A stretch of 64,000 nt of DNA from an uncultured Caulobacterales bacterium (GCA_903837135.1 CAILTK010000051.1:1-64000); one strand, 5' to 3'. Counted from the stretch's first letter, positions 36,756-47,044 are shown. Notes: generated by a model from the letters alone, not told the origin. Made by a program: numbers and translations.

Positions 36756-38330
36756 ATGCCCCGCGTTCTCATCGCCGACAGCCTTTCCCCCGCCGCCCTC
36801 AAGATCTTCAAGGATCGGGGGGTGGAGGCCGACACCAAGACCGGCCTCAAGAAGGACGAACTGCTCGCCATCATCGACCAGTACGACGGCCTCGCCGTCC
36901 GCTCGGCCACCAAGGCCGACAAGGACGTGATCGCCGCCGCCAAGCGCCTCAAGGTGATCGGCCGCGCCGGCATCGGCGTCGACAACATCGACATCCCCGC
37001 CGCCACGGCCAAGGGGATCGTGGTGATGAACACCCCGTTCGGCAATTCGATCACCACCGCCGAGCACGCCGTGGCGATGATGTTCGCCCTGGCGCGCCAG
37101 CTCCCCGCCGCCGACGCCTCCACCCAGGCCGGCAAGTGGGAGAAGAACCGCTTCATGGGCGTGGAGCTCTACGCCAAGACCCTGGGGATCATCGGCTGCG
37201 GCAACATCGGCTCGATCGTCGCCGACCGCGCCAACGGCCTGCGCATGAAGGTGATCGGCTACGACCCCTTCCTGACCGCCGAGCGCGCCGTCGAGATCGG
37301 GGTGGAGAAGGTGGAGCTCGACGAGCTTTTGGCTCGCGCCGACCTGATCACCCTGCACACCCCGCTGACCGACAAGACCCGCAACGTCCTCTCGGCCGAG
37401 GCCCTGGCCAAGACCCGCAAGGGCGTGCTGATCGTCAACTGCGCCCGCGGCGGACTGGTGGACGAGGCGGCGCTCCGCGCGGCGCTGGAGAGCGGCCAGG
37501 TCGGCGGCGCGGCCTTCGACGTGTTCACCACCGAGCCCGCCACCGAGAACGTACTGTTCGGCGCCCCGAACTTCATCGCCACGCCGCACCTCGGCGCCTC
37601 CACCGAGGAAGCGCAGGAAAACGTCGCCCTGCAGGTGGCCGAACAGATCTCCGACCTGCTGCTGACCGGCGCGATCAGCAACGCCCTCAACAGCCCCTCG
37701 GTGTCGGCGGAGGAGGCCCCCAAGCTGAAGCCGTTCGTGGCCCTGGCCGAAAAGCTCGGCGCCTTCGCCGGCCAGATGGTCGACACCGGCCTCTCGGCGG
37801 TCGACATCGCCTTCGTCGGCGAGGTGGCGAAACTGAACGTGGCGCCGTTGACCTCGGCGGCCCTCGCCGGCGTGCTGCGTCCGGCCCTGGCGGAGATCAA
37901 CATGGTCTCGGCCCCGGCCGTGGCCAAGGCGCGCGGCATCACGGTCACCGAGAGCAAGCAGGAGGTCTCGCCGGTCTACGACAGCCTGATCCGGATCACG
38001 GTCACCACCCAGGACGGCGCGCGCGCCTTCGCCGGCACGGTGATCGGCGGCGCGCCGCGCGTGGTGGAGATCAAGGGCATGGAGCTCGACGCCCCCTTCG
38101 CCCCGGCCATGCTGTACGTCAACAACCTCGACAAGCCGGGCTTCATCGGCGCGCTGGGCGGCCTGCTCGGCGACGCCGGGGTCAACATCGCCACCTTCAA
38201 CCTCGGCCGCACCGCCTCCGGCGGCGACGCCATCGCCCTGGTCGGGATCGACCAGACGCCTGGCGCGGACACCCTGGCCGCCATCGCCGCGCTTCCCCAC
38301 GTGAAGGAGGCGCGGGCTCTGGCGTTCTGA
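36756..38330 (+). CDS. serA: D-3-phosphoglycerate dehydrogenase
   Basis: 524-residue enzyme, first step of serine synthesis. The NAD site is GIIGCGNIGSIVADR, the catalytic Arg is in NCARGGLVDE, and His in PHLGASTEEAQ. The intervening ASB domain precedes the C-terminal ACT domain (LYVNNLDKPGFIGALGGLL), so it is the long form, probably with serine feedback. It follows serC by 95 bp. Confidence 0.97.
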   Translation: MPRVLIADSLSPAALKIFKDRGVEADTKTGLKKDELLAIIDQYDGLAVRSATKADKDVIAAAKRLKVIGRAGIGVDNIDIPAATAKGIVVMNTPFGNSITTAEHAVAMMFALARQLPAADASTQAGKWEKNRFMGVELYAKTLGIIGCGNIGSIVADRANGLRMKVIGYDPFLTAERAVEIGVEKVELDELLARADLITLHTPLTDKTRNVLSAEALAKTRKGVLIVNCARGGLVDEAALRAALESGQVGGAAFDVFTTEPATENVLFGAPNFIATPHLGASTEEAQENVALQVAEQISDLLLTGAISNALNSPSVSAEEAPKLKPFVALAEKLGAFAGQMVDTGLSAVDIAFVGEVAKLNVAPLTSAALAGVLRPALAEINMVSAPAVAKARGITVTESKQEVSPVYDSLIRITVTTQDGARAFAGTVIGGAPRVVEIKGMELDAPFAPAMLYVNNLDKPGFIGALGGLLGDAGVNIATFNLGRTASGGDAIALVGIDQTPGADTLAAIAALPHVKEARALAF

Positions 38331-38371
38331 GGCCGGGGAGGGCCTTCCAGTCCCAGCCGGCGCCCGATCGT

Positions 38372-38395
38372 CGTCCCGCTATTGTCGGCGGGACG
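38372..38395. repeat. 8-bp hairpin between serA and the M20 peptidase gene
   Basis: cgtcccgc (38372-38379) and gcgggacg (38388-38395), loop tattgtcg. There is no T-tract, so it is a weak terminator or a REP-like element. Confidence 0.5.
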
Positions 38396-38468
38396 CCGAC
38401 CGACGAAGGTGGCGGCGGACGGACCGCCGCCCCGTGAGATGATGGGCCGGCATGGGGGGATAGAGGTC

Positions 38469-39887
38469 ATGAATCGAACCACCGGCGCCGCGGCGCTGCT
38501 CGGATTTTTGACGGCGCTCGGGTTCGCCTCCGCCTGGGCCCAACCCAGGCCGGACGCAGGACTCGAGCGCTTTCGCGCCACGTACAAGGAGCTGGTGGAG
38601 ACCAACACCACGCTTTCCGCGGGCGACTGCACCCTGGCGGCGACGCGTATGGCCGCGCGCCTGAAGGCGGCCGGCTATCCCGACGCCGACCTGCACATCT
38701 TCGTCCCGCCCGGCCACCCCAAGGAGGGTGGACTGGTGGCGGTGCTGCATGGAACCGACGCCAAGGCCAAGGCGGTGCTGATGCTGGCACACGTGGATGT
38801 GGTGGAGGCCAAGCGCGAGGACTGGACCCGGGATCCGTTCGTCCTGGTCGAGGAGAACGGCTATTTCTATGGCCGCGGGACCAGCGACATGAAGGCCCAG
38901 GCCGCCATCTGGGTCGACAACATGGTCCGCTTCCGCGAGGAGGGCTTGAGGCCGCGCCGCACCATCAAGCTGGCCCTGACCTGCGGAGAGGAGACCAACA
39001 GCGCGCTCAACGGCGCCGGCTGGCTGGCGACCCACGAACGCGACCTGATCGACGCCGAATTCGCCCTGACCGAGGGCGTGGACGGCGACCTCGACGCCAG
39101 CGGCAAGCACATCGCCCTGGAGGTCCTGGCCGCGGAGAAGACCTCGCAGAACTATGTCTTCGAGGTCACCAACCCCGGCGGCCACAGCTCGCGCCCGGTT
39201 CCGGACAACGCCATCTATCACCTGGTCCGGGCCGTGGACGCCGTCAGCCGCTACGAGTTCCCGGTCCAGCTGGACGACGCCAATCGCGGCTACTTCACCG
39301 GCATGTCGAAGATCGTCGGCGGCGACGCGGGCCGGGCCATGCGGGCGGTGGTCGAAGACCCGCAGGACAAGGCGGCGGTGGCGGTGCTCGACCGCAATAC
39401 CGACTGGCACGCCATGCTGCGCACCACCTGCGTCGCCACCCTGCTGGACGCGGGCCACGCCACCAACGCGCTGCCGCAGCGCGCCCGGGCCAACATCAAC
39501 TGCCGCATCTTCCCCGGCGTCCCCCGGGAGGCGGTGCGGGATCAGCTGGTCAAGATCGTCGGCGATCCCGCGGTGTCGGTGACGATTCCCGAGGTTCGCG
39601 GACCGGTCGCCCAACCGGCGCCGCTGACTCCCGCGATCATGAAGCCGATCGAAACGGTCGCCCACGACCTCTGGCCGGGGGTACCGGTGGTGACTACCCT
39701 GGAGCCCGGCGCGTCGGACGCCCAGTTCATGAACCCGGCGGGAATTCCGACCTACGGCGTCTCCGGCATCTTCACCGATCCGGACGGCGGCCACATCCAC
39801 GGCCTGAACGAGCGGGTGCGTATCCAGTCCGTCTACGACGGCCGGACCTTCCTCTACCGGCTGGTGAAGCTTTACGCCGGAGCGTGA
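38469..39887 (+). CDS. exported M20/M25/M40 family metallopeptidase
   Basis: 472-residue zinc peptidase with signal peptide (MNRTTGAAALLGFLTALGFASAWAQ region). Metal ligands appear in MLAHVDVV, RGTSDMK, CGEETN and the late HIHGLNE. The dimerisation domain contains NPGGHSSRP. Substrate could be dipeptides or N-acylamino acids. The start ATG 38469 has gaggt 5 nt upstream. An ATG at 38382 is possible but would bury the signal peptide. Confidence 0.9.
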   Translation: MNRTTGAAALLGFLTALGFASAWAQPRPDAGLERFRATYKELVETNTTLSAGDCTLAATRMAARLKAAGYPDADLHIFVPPGHPKEGGLVAVLHGTDAKAKAVLMLAHVDVVEAKREDWTRDPFVLVEENGYFYGRGTSDMKAQAAIWVDNMVRFREEGLRPRRTIKLALTCGEETNSALNGAGWLATHERDLIDAEFALTEGVDGDLDASGKHIALEVLAAEKTSQNYVFEVTNPGGHSSRPVPDNAIYHLVRAVDAVSRYEFPVQLDDANRGYFTGMSKIVGGDAGRAMRAVVEDPQDKAAVAVLDRNTDWHAMLRTTCVATLLDAGHATNALPQRARANINCRIFPGVPREAVRDQLVKIVGDPAVSVTIPEVRGPVAQPAPLTPAIMKPIETVAHDLWPGVPVVTTLEPGASDAQFMNPAGIPTYGVSGIFTDPDGGHIHGLNERVRIQSVYDGRTFLYRLVKLYAGA

Positions 39888-39915
39888 ACCGCTTCGCGCG
39901 ACTCCCGAGGCGGGG

Positions 39916-40344
39916 CTAACCGCCCGCCTTGAACCTTACAGCCAGCGTCGGCGCATGGTCGAAGCTCAGCTGCATCGGCGTCGCGTCTCCCGGCTTGATC
40001 GGCCGCTTCAGGTCCATGACCATGAGGTGCAGGCCGCCCGGCTGGAAGCGGACCGAGCCATGCGGCGGCACGACCACCGAATCGACCGGCCGCATCCGCA
40101 TCACACCGTCTGTGAGCGTGCTTTCGTGGACGGTCACGCTGCCGGCGCATGCGCAGCGCACCGCGGTGAGGCGCAGCGGACGGTCCGCGCCGCTCACCAG
40201 GGTCATGTAGGCCGCCGTCATCGGCTGTCCGGGCGCGGCCGGCCGGATCGTCGCGTCGCGCACGACGATCGGACCGGGCCTGGGGGCTGAAACCGCGGGC
40301 GACGCGAGCGCCAGCACGCCCGCCAGAGCGATCGCCGCCCTCAT
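39916..40344 (-). CDS. periplasmic copper chaperone PCu(A)C
   Basis: 142-residue secreted protein (signal to about A20). It has the full copper motif H73-x10-M84-x21-H106-x-M108. PCuAC delivers Cu(I) to the CuA site of cytochrome oxidase. An extra CAC motif (C64, C66) is present. Its start overlaps the trpS stop (40341-40344), an unexpected coupling with a tRNA synthetase. Confidence 0.93.
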   Translation of the reverse strand: MRAAIALAGVLALASPAVSAPRPGPIVVRDATIRPAAPGQPMTAAYMTLVSGADRPLRLTAVRCACAGSVTVHESTLTDGVMRMRPVDSVVVPPHGSVRFQPGGLHLMVMDLKRPIKPGDATPMQLSFDHAPTLAVRFKAGG

Positions 40345-41381
40345 CCTGCGCCGGCCGACCAGAAGCCGACCTTGGCGCGGGTCTCGGCCAGGATCGGCGC
40401 CGCCGCTTCCCGCGCGCGTTCGGCGCCGGCGACGAGCACCCGGTCGACCTCCGCCGGATCCGCCATCAGCCGCCGCATCTCCCCCGTCACCGGGCCGAGT
40501 TTCTCCACCGCCAGCGCCGCCAGCGCCGGTTTGAACACGCCGAAGCCCTGGCCGGCGTAACGGGCCAGAACCTCGGCCTTGGTCTCGTCGGCCAGCGCCG
40601 CGTAGATGCCGACCAGGTTGTCCGCTTCAGGCCGCGCCTTCAGCGCCTCGAGCGTGTCGGGCAGGGGCTCGGGGTCGGTCCGGGCCTTCCTGATCTTGGA
40701 GGCGATGGCGTCCGCGTCGTCGAGCAGGTTGATGCGCGACAGGTCGGACGGATCGGACTTGGACATCTTGGCCGACCCGTCGCGCAGGCTCATCACCCGC
40801 GTCGCCGGCCCCTGAATCATCGGCTCGGGCAGGGGGAAGAAGCCCGGGGCCGAGAAGTCGTTGTTGAACTTCTGGGCGATGTCGCGGGTCAGCTCCAGAT
40901 GCTGCTTCTGGTCCTCGCCGACCGGCACGTGGGTCGCCCGGTAGAGCAGGATGTCGGCCGCCTGCAGCACCGGATAGGTGTAGAGGCCGACCGAGGCGCG
41001 CTCCTTGTGCTGGCCCGACTTCTCCTTGAACTGGGTCATCCGGTCGAGCCACCCCAGGCGGGCGACGCAGTTGAAGATCCAGGCCAGCTCGGCGTGCTCA
41101 CGCACGGCCGACTGCGGAAAGATGGTCGAGTGCTTCGGGTCGAGGCCCGAGGCGATATAGGCGGCGGCGATCTCGCGCGTCTGCGCCGCCAGCACCGCCG
41201 GATCCTGCCAGACAGTGATGGCGTGCAGGTCGGCGACGAAGACGAAGGTCGGCGCGGTGTCCTGCAACTCCACGAAGCGCTTCAGCGCGCCGAGATAGTT
41301 GCCGAGGTGCAGGCTGCCGGAGGCCTGGATGCCGGAGAGAATGCGTTTTGGGCCGGAATAGGCGGCGGGAGCGTCAGTCAT
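40341..41381 (-). CDS. trpS: tryptophanyl-tRNA synthetase
   Basis: 346-residue class I synthetase. HIGH-type motif is in [12 protein letters not shown] and the KMSKS loop is [19 protein letters not shown] is conserved in bacterial TrpRS. It lies 173 bp after murJ on the same strand, an arrangement common in alphaproteobacteria. Confidence 0.97.
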   Translation of the reverse strand: MTDAPAAYSGPKRILSGIQASGSLHLGNYLGALKRFVELQDTAPTFVFVADLHAITVWQDPAVLAAQTREIAAAYIASGLDPKHSTIFPQSAVREHAELAWIFNCVARLGWLDRMTQFKEKSGQHKERASVGLYTYPVLQAADILLYRATHVPVGEDQKQHLELTRDIAQKFNNDFSAPGFFPLPEPMIQGPATRVMSLRDGSAKMSKSDPSDLSRINLLDDADAIASKIRKARTDPEPLPDTLEALKARPEADNLVGIYAALADETKAEVLARYAGQGFGVFKPALAALAVEKLGPVTGEMRRLMADPAEVDRVLVAGAERAREAAAPILAETRAKVGFWSAGAG

Positions 41382-41554
41382 GCGAAGGGTCCGAGGATCG
41401 AGGCCGGCCTAGGGCCGGGCGAGGAAAGGGCGTTGCGGGGTCAGGCGAGGCGCCCGCGCCATCGCCGGTCCCAAGCGCATCCTCCCAGGCCTCCGATCTC
41501 TTCGGTGTACGTCATGTGCGGAGGCTCTAAGCCCTGGGGACGCGCCCCGCAAGT

Positions 41555-43270
41555 TCAACCGAGGTCGAAACCGCCCGCCGTCTCGGCCGCCGGGGCCTTG
41601 GGCTGGCGGCGCAGGGCGTTGCGGATCTCCGCCGGGGTGATCGCCTTCAGCGCCACCAGCAGGCCGAAATAGACGGCCACGCCGAGCGAGGACGCCAGCA
41701 CCAGGGCGATCTCTTTTCGATGGAGAAGGAGGGGCTGGTAATAGGGCCGGGCCCAGGAGGCGACCCCCAGAATGACGCCGAGGATCAGGGCCGCCACCAC
41801 GATCTTGGCCAGCCGGCGCATGGCCTCGTCGCTGAGCATGTAGTGCCCGCGCGTGGCCAGGGCGTCGGTCATCTGGAACACGTTGAGCCAGGCGGCGGCG
41901 GCGGTGGCGGCGGCGATGCCCTCGAAACCGACGAAATGGAACAGGACGATGCCGAGGCCGATGTTGACGGCCACCGACACCAGGGCGAAGCGCATCGGCG
42001 AGCGGGTGTCCTTCCGGGCGAAGAAGGCGGGGGCCAGGATACGCGCCAGCACGAAGGCCGGCGTGCCCCAGCCGTAATGGAACAAAGCCTTGGAGGTCTG
42101 TTCGGCGTCGAACACGTGGAAGGCGCCGCGCTGGAACAGGCCGTCGATCAGGAAGAACGGCATGGCCACCAGGGCCGCCGCCGCCGGCAGGGTCAGGGCC
42201 ATGGCGAAGACGATGGCCTGGTCCATCGCCCCCTGGGCGTCGTCGGCGTCGTCGCGGTGCACGGCCGTCGACAGGCGCGGCAGCAGGGCCACGCCGATCG
42301 CCACGCCGACCAGGCCGAGCGGCAGCTGATAGAGCCGGTCGGCCACCGCCAGCCAGGACCGGGCGCCGTTGACGAAACTGGCCAGGAAGCTCGAGATCAG
42401 GATGTTGATCTGGGTCACCGACGCGGCGATGGCGCCGGGCACCGCCAGGGCGATCAGACCGCGGATCTCCGGGGTCAGCCGCGGCAGGCGGATGTCCACC
42501 CGCGCGCCGGACTTGCGGACACCCCACCACAACAGGGCGGCCTGGGCCACGCCGGCGCCGAGGGCGCCGATCGAGGCGGCGATCGCGGCGCTTTCCGGCG
42601 TCTTCTGCGGCAGAACCGTCACCAGGGTGCCGATGTTCAGCAAGGCCGGCGCGAAGGCCGAGACCACGAAGCGGCCGCGCGCGTTCAGCACCCCGGACAG
42701 GTGCGCGTAGATGGCCATGCACGGCAGGTAGGGCATGGTGATCTGCGTCAGCAGCACCGCGAGCTTGTACTTGGCCGGCTGGTGGACGAAGCCCGGCGAG
42801 ATGATCGTCATCAGCCAGGGCATGCTGGCCTGGGCGACGAGCGTCAGCACGATGGTGGCGGCGGCGAGGGTCGCCATGGCGTCCGCCGCGAGAATGTCCG
42901 CCACCTCCTCGCCGTCGCGCTCGAGCGACTTGGCGTAGGCGGGCACGAAGGCGGCGGCGAAGGCGCCCTCGGCGAAGATGCGCCGGAACAGGTTCGGGAA
43001 CATCAGCGCCGTGTTCCAGGCGTCGGCGGCGACGGTGGCGGAGGCGCCCATCGCCGCCGTCACCGCCAGGTCGCGCGCGAAGCCGAGCAACCGGCTGATC
43101 AGCGTCATCCCCGAATAGATCAGCGAGGAACGCACCAGGCCGCGCGGCGCGGCGAGCACGCCCCGGCGCTCGACCAGGGGCGGCGCGACCATCGACTCCG
43201 ACAGGGCGTCGTCGGCCTCGGGCGCATCCTGGCCGGGCTGGTCGATCGGCGGCTGCGTGGCGTCGGTCAC
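41555..43270 (-). CDS. murJ: lipid II flippase MurJ
   Basis: 571-residue polytopic membrane protein of the MOP superfamily, about 14 hydrophobic segments. Residues 50-80 carry SSLIYSGMTLISRLLGFARD, and NLFRRIFAEGAFAAAFVPAY is a MurJ signature. It flips lipid II for peptidoglycan synthesis. The start is GTG 43270 with a hydrophilic tail of about 45 residues. Confidence 0.95.
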   Translation of the reverse strand: MTDATQPPIDQPGQDAPEADDALSESMVAPPLVERRGVLAAPRGLVRSSLIYSGMTLISRLLGFARDLAVTAAMGASATVAADAWNTALMFPNLFRRIFAEGAFAAAFVPAYAKSLERDGEEVADILAADAMATLAAATIVLTLVAQASMPWLMTIISPGFVHQPAKYKLAVLLTQITMPYLPCMAIYAHLSGVLNARGRFVVSAFAPALLNIGTLVTVLPQKTPESAAIAASIGALGAGVAQAALLWWGVRKSGARVDIRLPRLTPEIRGLIALAVPGAIAASVTQINILISSFLASFVNGARSWLAVADRLYQLPLGLVGVAIGVALLPRLSTAVHRDDADDAQGAMDQAIVFAMALTLPAAAALVAMPFFLIDGLFQRGAFHVFDAEQTSKALFHYGWGTPAFVLARILAPAFFARKDTRSPMRFALVSVAVNIGLGIVLFHFVGFEGIAAATAAAAWLNVFQMTDALATRGHYMLSDEAMRRLAKIVVAALILGVILGVASWARPYYQPLLLHRKEIALVLASSLGVAVYFGLLVALKAITPAEIRNALRRQPKAPAAETAGGFDLG

Positions 43271-43308
43271 GGATGCGCTCTACCGGATTTTCTCGGCGGC
43301 GGCGAGGA

Positions 43309-44070
43309 TCAGGCCACGAACGATTCGGCGGCGAACTCCGCCACCTCGGTCGCCAGGGCCGAAGCGGCCAGCCGGACGATCTGCTCGCCCTTCTCGGGGC
43401 TGGCCTGGCCGGGGTCGGAACCCATGCGTCCGTCGGGGTAACGGGCGCGGAAGTCCGCCGCCTCGCGGATCGGCCCGGTGGGGGCGATCCGCGGCGCATA
43501 GTTGGCGCTCTTGATCGCGTCCGGGTAGGCGAACTGGGTCACCGCGATCTCGGACGGGGTGGCGTGCGAGCCGTGACCGCTCGGAAACAGCTGGGTGCAC
43601 AGCGGGCCGACGCCGCGCAGCTCCCACCAGTTGCGCAGCTTCAGGGCGTAGCCGCGGGGGCGGCCCTGCCAGCTGGCCTCCGAATAGATCTCCGAGAACG
43701 CCGCCTCGATGGTGGCGACATTGCCGCCGTGACCGTTGAGGAAATAGATCCGCTCGAAGCCATAGGAGGCCAGGCTGACGGTCCAGTCCCGCAACGCGGC
43801 GATCATGGTCGACGGACGCAGGCTGATCGAGCCCGGAAAGCCGAGATGGTGCTGGGCCATGCCGACGTTGAAGGTCGGGCCGACCAGAAGCTCGGCGCCG
43901 CCGGCCACCTGACTGTGCGCGTGGTGGGCGATGATCTCCGGACACAGCCAGTCGGTGCCGAGCAGGCCGGTGGGACCGTGCTGTTCGTTGGAGCCGATCG
44001 GGATCACCACCGCCTTGGACCGCTTGAGCTGATCCTCGATTTCCGGCCAGGTCGAAAAGGCGAGCAGCAT
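43309..44070 (-). CDS. creatininase-family amidohydrolase
   Basis: 253-residue metal-dependent amidohydrolase. VVIPIGSNEQHGPTGLLGTD carries E and H ligands, and NGHGGN is the family hallmark. Related proteins include creatininase and mycofactocin MftE, and the substrate is open. Its ATG overlaps the fabI stop by one base (TAATG), implying co-translation with fabI. Confidence 0.9.
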   Translation of the reverse strand: MLLAFSTWPEIEDQLKRSKAVVIPIGSNEQHGPTGLLGTDWLCPEIIAHHAHSQVAGGAELLVGPTFNVGMAQHHLGFPGSISLRPSTMIAALRDWTVSLASYGFERIYFLNGHGGNVATIEAAFSEIYSEASWQGRPRGYALKLRNWWELRGVGPLCTQLFPSGHGSHATPSEIAVTQFAYPDAIKSANYAPRIAPTGPIREAADFRARYPDGRMGSDPGQASPEKGEQIVRLAASALATEVAEFAAESFVA

Positions 44071-44894
44071 TACGAACCGCCTTCCATCTCGTCGGGAAGG
44101 CCGACGATGTGGAAGCCGGCGTCCACGTGAATGACCTCGCCGGTGGTCGAGCGTCCGAGGTCGGACAGCAGCCACAGGGCGCAGCCGGCCACGCCCTCGG
44201 GGGCGGTGTCCTCGCGCAGCGGCGACCACTGGCGGCCCCGGCCGATCATGCTGCGGCCGCCGGAAATGCCCGCCAGCGACAGGGTCCGGATCGCCCCGGC
44301 GCTGATCGCATTGACGCGGATGCCCTTGGGTCCGAGGTCGCGGGCGATGTAGCGGGTGGAGGCCTCGAGCGCCGCCTTGGCGACGCCCATGACGTTGTAA
44401 TTGGGGATCACCCGTTCGGACCCGAGATAGGTCAGGGTGATCATCGAGCCGCCGGGGCCCATCATCGGCGCGGCGCGGCGGGCCGCGTCCACGAACGAAT
44501 AGGCCGAGATATCGAGCGCATGGGCAAAGCCCGCCCGCGTGGTGTTCTCGACGAAGGAGCCCTGCATGTGATCACGCTCGGCGTGCGCGATGGCGTGGAC
44601 CAGGAAGTCGATCCGGCCGTCGAACGCCTCGCCGATGCTCTTGAACGCCGCCTCCATGCTGTCGTCGGAGCCGACGTCGGCGGCGACGTAGTGCTTCACC
44701 CCCAGGGCGTCGCCGAGCGGCTTCACCCGCTTCTCCATCGCTTCGATATAGGTGAACGCCATCTCGGCGCCCTGGGCGGCCAGCTGGGCGGCGATGGCGT
44801 GGGCGATGGAGTTGTGGTTGGCCACGCCCATCACGACCCCGCGCTTGCCCTTCATCAGGTCGCCCTTCGGCAGGATGATATCCTCGTCGGCCAC
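44070..44894 (-). CDS. fabI: enoyl-[ACP] reductase FabI
   Basis: 274-residue NADH-dependent reductase, last step of fatty-acid elongation. GVANHNSIAHAIA binds NAD, LTYLGSE and YNVMGVAKAAL supply the Tyr-x6-Lys site. GTG 44894 gives the N-terminus ADEDIILPKGDLM seen in relatives. A hairpin gccgct/agcggc (44919-44924, 44934-44939) sits in the leader. Confidence 0.95.
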   Translation of the reverse strand: MADEDIILPKGDLMKGKRGVVMGVANHNSIAHAIAAQLAAQGAEMAFTYIEAMEKRVKPLGDALGVKHYVAADVGSDDSMEAAFKSIGEAFDGRIDFLVHAIAHAERDHMQGSFVENTTRAGFAHALDISAYSFVDAARRAAPMMGPGGSMITLTYLGSERVIPNYNVMGVAKAALEASTRYIARDLGPKGIRVNAISAGAIRTLSLAGISGGRSMIGRGRQWSPLREDTAPEGVAGCALWLLSDLGRSTTGEVIHVDAGFHIVGLPDEMEGGS

Positions 44895-45022
44895 GCGGGC
44901 TCTCCTTAAAGCTTTGCAGCCGCTCGTTAACCAAGCGGCCGCTAATCTCCCCGGGGGGCTTGCTATCAGGCGCCGCCGTCGCACGCAAAGGCGGCGGCGA
45001 CCCGTATCCAAGGGAGAGACGC

Positions 45023-45916
45023 GTGCGGCGGCTCCTCGTCATTGTTTTGCTGCTGGGACTCGCGGCCTGCGCCGGCCGCCCCAGGTACGGGCTCGAGCCG
45101 GGCCGGGGCGCCGCCTATCCGCCGGACCTGCCACGCGGCTGGACCGGCGCCTGCGATCAGCCCGCCGCGGCCCGGCAGGCGGCGCGGCTGAACGGGGGGT
45201 CGATCGACACCCTGCCGGTCGCCCCGTTCGGCCACGCCGAGACCGGCTGGCGCGCCTACGCCCCGCTCACCGCCTACGAGGTGGGCACGCGCTGTCCGCC
45301 GGACAGCGCCGGGTTCGCCGAGGCGCTGGCGCGCTGGAAGGCGGCCCGCGGCCTGGCCTACGACGGCGCCGTCGACGACAGGACCCTCGGCGTGCTCAAG
45401 GGCGCCTGGCAGGAGCGCCGTCCGTTCCTGATGGCGCGCGTGCGAAAGGAGCCCTGCCCGGAGCCGCCGGCCGCCGGGGCGCTCGAGCAGATCCGCCCGG
45501 ACGAGAGCCATTACGGCAAGCCCATCCTGGTGCGGGCGGATGCGCTGGCCGCCTATCGGCGCATGGCCGCCGCCGCCCGCCGCGACCTGCCCGAACTGGC
45601 CCAGGATCCCCTGCTTCTGACGATTTTCTCCGGGTTCCGGTCCCCGGAATACGACCAGTCGCAGTGTCTGGCCCAGGGCGGCTGCAACGGCGTGGCGCGC
45701 GCCGGGGCCTGTTCAGCCCATCGCACCGGCGGGGCGGTGGACATCGTGCTCGGCAATGCGCCCGGCGCGCGGGTCGACACCGCGTCCGACGCCAACCGCC
45801 TCTACCTGGCGAAGACCCGGCTCTATCAATGGCTGGTGGTCAACGCCGCACGGTTCGGCTTCGTCAACTATCCGTACGAACCCTGGCACTGGGAATGGGT
45901 CGGCGAGCGCGGTTAG
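45023..45916 (+). CDS. VanY-type D-alanyl-D-alanine carboxypeptidase lipoprotein (M15)
   Basis: 297-residue lipoprotein (lipobox LAAC, Cys16). A region like peptidoglycan-binding units spans about 90-135 (ARWKAARGLAYDGAVDD). The M15 zinc site is SAHRTGGAVDIV plus PWHWEW. It trims peptidoglycan stem peptides in the periplasm. The start is GTG 45023 with SD gggagag upstream. Its stop overlaps that of the convergent membrane gene (45913-45916). Confidence 0.88.
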   Translation: MRRLLVIVLLLGLAACAGRPRYGLEPGRGAAYPPDLPRGWTGACDQPAAARQAARLNGGSIDTLPVAPFGHAETGWRAYAPLTAYEVGTRCPPDSAGFAEALARWKAARGLAYDGAVDDRTLGVLKGAWQERRPFLMARVRKEPCPEPPAAGALEQIRPDESHYGKPILVRADALAAYRRMAAAARRDLPELAQDPLLLTIFSGFRSPEYDQSQCLAQGGCNGVARAGACSAHRTGGAVDIVLGNAPGARVDTASDANRLYLAKTRLYQWLVVNAARFGFVNYPYEPWHWEWVGERG

Positions 45917-46569
45917 GCGGCGGTGTGCAGGAAGGCCCGGGCGATCAGGGCCTGCGCCGCCCAGTAGAACCACCACACCGCCAGATCGGCGGTCATGTTC
46001 GGACCGCCGCCGCGGAACAGCCGGAAAGCCAGGATGGCGTCCGAGACCATGAACAGCACCGCTCCGATCATCGCCGCCGAGCGGGTCCAGGGCAGGGTGA
46101 AGGCCATGGCCACCATCATGACGATCACCGCGACATAGATCACCACCGCCTCGCGCATACGGCCGAGGCCGCCCCACAGGGCGCGCAGGATCGCGATCGC
46201 GGCGCCCACGGCGCACAGGACCAGGACCCAGCGCGGAAACTCCAAAAGGACGGTGAGCGACAGGTTGTAGTGCGCGAACAGGGCCACGTAGAGCAGGTGG
46301 GCCAGGAGGAACGCGGCGAGGCCGAAGGGCAGCCAGCGCTTGGGTTCGCCGGCGAGGAAGGCGTCGCCCGCCGCGGACAGCAGAAGCGGCAGGGTGAGGC
46401 GCCATTCCCCATGCAGCACGAAGGAGACGGCGGCGATCGATCCGACCGAGCCGGCCTTGATCAGGGTGCGCGGGCCGCTGACCGGCTTGGTCAGCAGGGC
46501 GAAGCCGTAGACCGCCGCCGCCAGGATCGACAGGCCCGAGAAAAGATCGGCAAGGTGCGCCGCGTCCAC
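45913..46569 (-). CDS. lysoplasmalogenase-like YhhN/TMEM86 membrane protein
   Basis: 218-residue integral membrane protein with about eight hydrophobic segments. LTKPVSGPRTLIKAG, LLSAAGDAFLAGE and FMVSDAILAF show the family Asp pattern. YhhN-type proteins hydrolyse lysoplasmalogens in animals, and the bacterial role is less clear. The start is GTG 46569, 2 bp after the DUF1232 stop. Confidence 0.87.
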   Translation of the reverse strand: MDAAHLADLFSGLSILAAAVYGFALLTKPVSGPRTLIKAGSVGSIAAVSFVLHGEWRLTLPLLLSAAGDAFLAGEPKRWLPFGLAAFLLAHLLYVALFAHYNLSLTVLLEFPRWVLVLCAVGAAIAILRALWGGLGRMREAVVIYVAVIVMMVAMAFTLPWTRSAAMIGAVLFMVSDAILAFRLFRGGGPNMTADLAVWWFYWAAQALIARAFLHTAA

Positions 46570-46571
46570 CT

Positions 46572-46988
46572 TCAGCTCCGCGCCATCCGGGCGAGGACGT
46601 CTCGCGCCTGTTCGCGGTGCCGCGCCTGCACCGCGCGCCGGGCGAGCGCGAGGGCCGCGGCGATCACCGCCGCTTCGTCCGCCAGCATCAGGCCTGGAAT
46701 CGGCAACCGCCGCGGGCGCAGGGGCTTGGGCAGCACGAACCAGGCGAGCGCCGCCAAAAGGAGGGCTTTGGTCGACGCCGGGGTCTCCTTGTCGAGGGCG
46801 CAGAACCACAGGGCCACCGCGTCCTCCGCGAAGGGGACGCGCGCGGCCACGCGGCGGATCTTCGGCCAGAACCCGCGGCGAACAAGGCTTGCGTTGACGC
46901 GCACGGCATAGGGCACAAGCGCCGCCGAGGCCGGTAACGGCTCCAACCCCAAGCCCGGCTCCGGGGAGTATTTGGCTTCCTCGCTCAC
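46572..46988 (-). CDS. DUF1232 (YkvA-type) protein
   Basis: 138-residue protein with a DUF1232 core: PFAEDAVALWFCALDKETP, ALAWFVLP and GLMLADEAAVIAAAL, with a hydrophobic stretch. Function unknown. It forms a two-gene unit with the YhhN-like gene. Confidence 0.85.
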   Translation of the reverse strand: MSEEAKYSPEPGLGLEPLPASAALVPYAVRVNASLVRRGFWPKIRRVAARVPFAEDAVALWFCALDKETPASTKALLLAALAWFVLPKPLRPRRLPIPGLMLADEAAVIAAALALARRAVQARHREQARDVLARMARS

Positions 46989-47044
46989 GCTCGCTAAACC
47001 CTGACCGATCCTTCAACCTAAATCATAAGCGCGGGAAATCGCCC

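Noticed and set aside
44906-44932. TTAA...TTAACC as a CtrA box upstream of fabI
   Set aside because: The two TTAA elements are 17 bp apart instead of 7.
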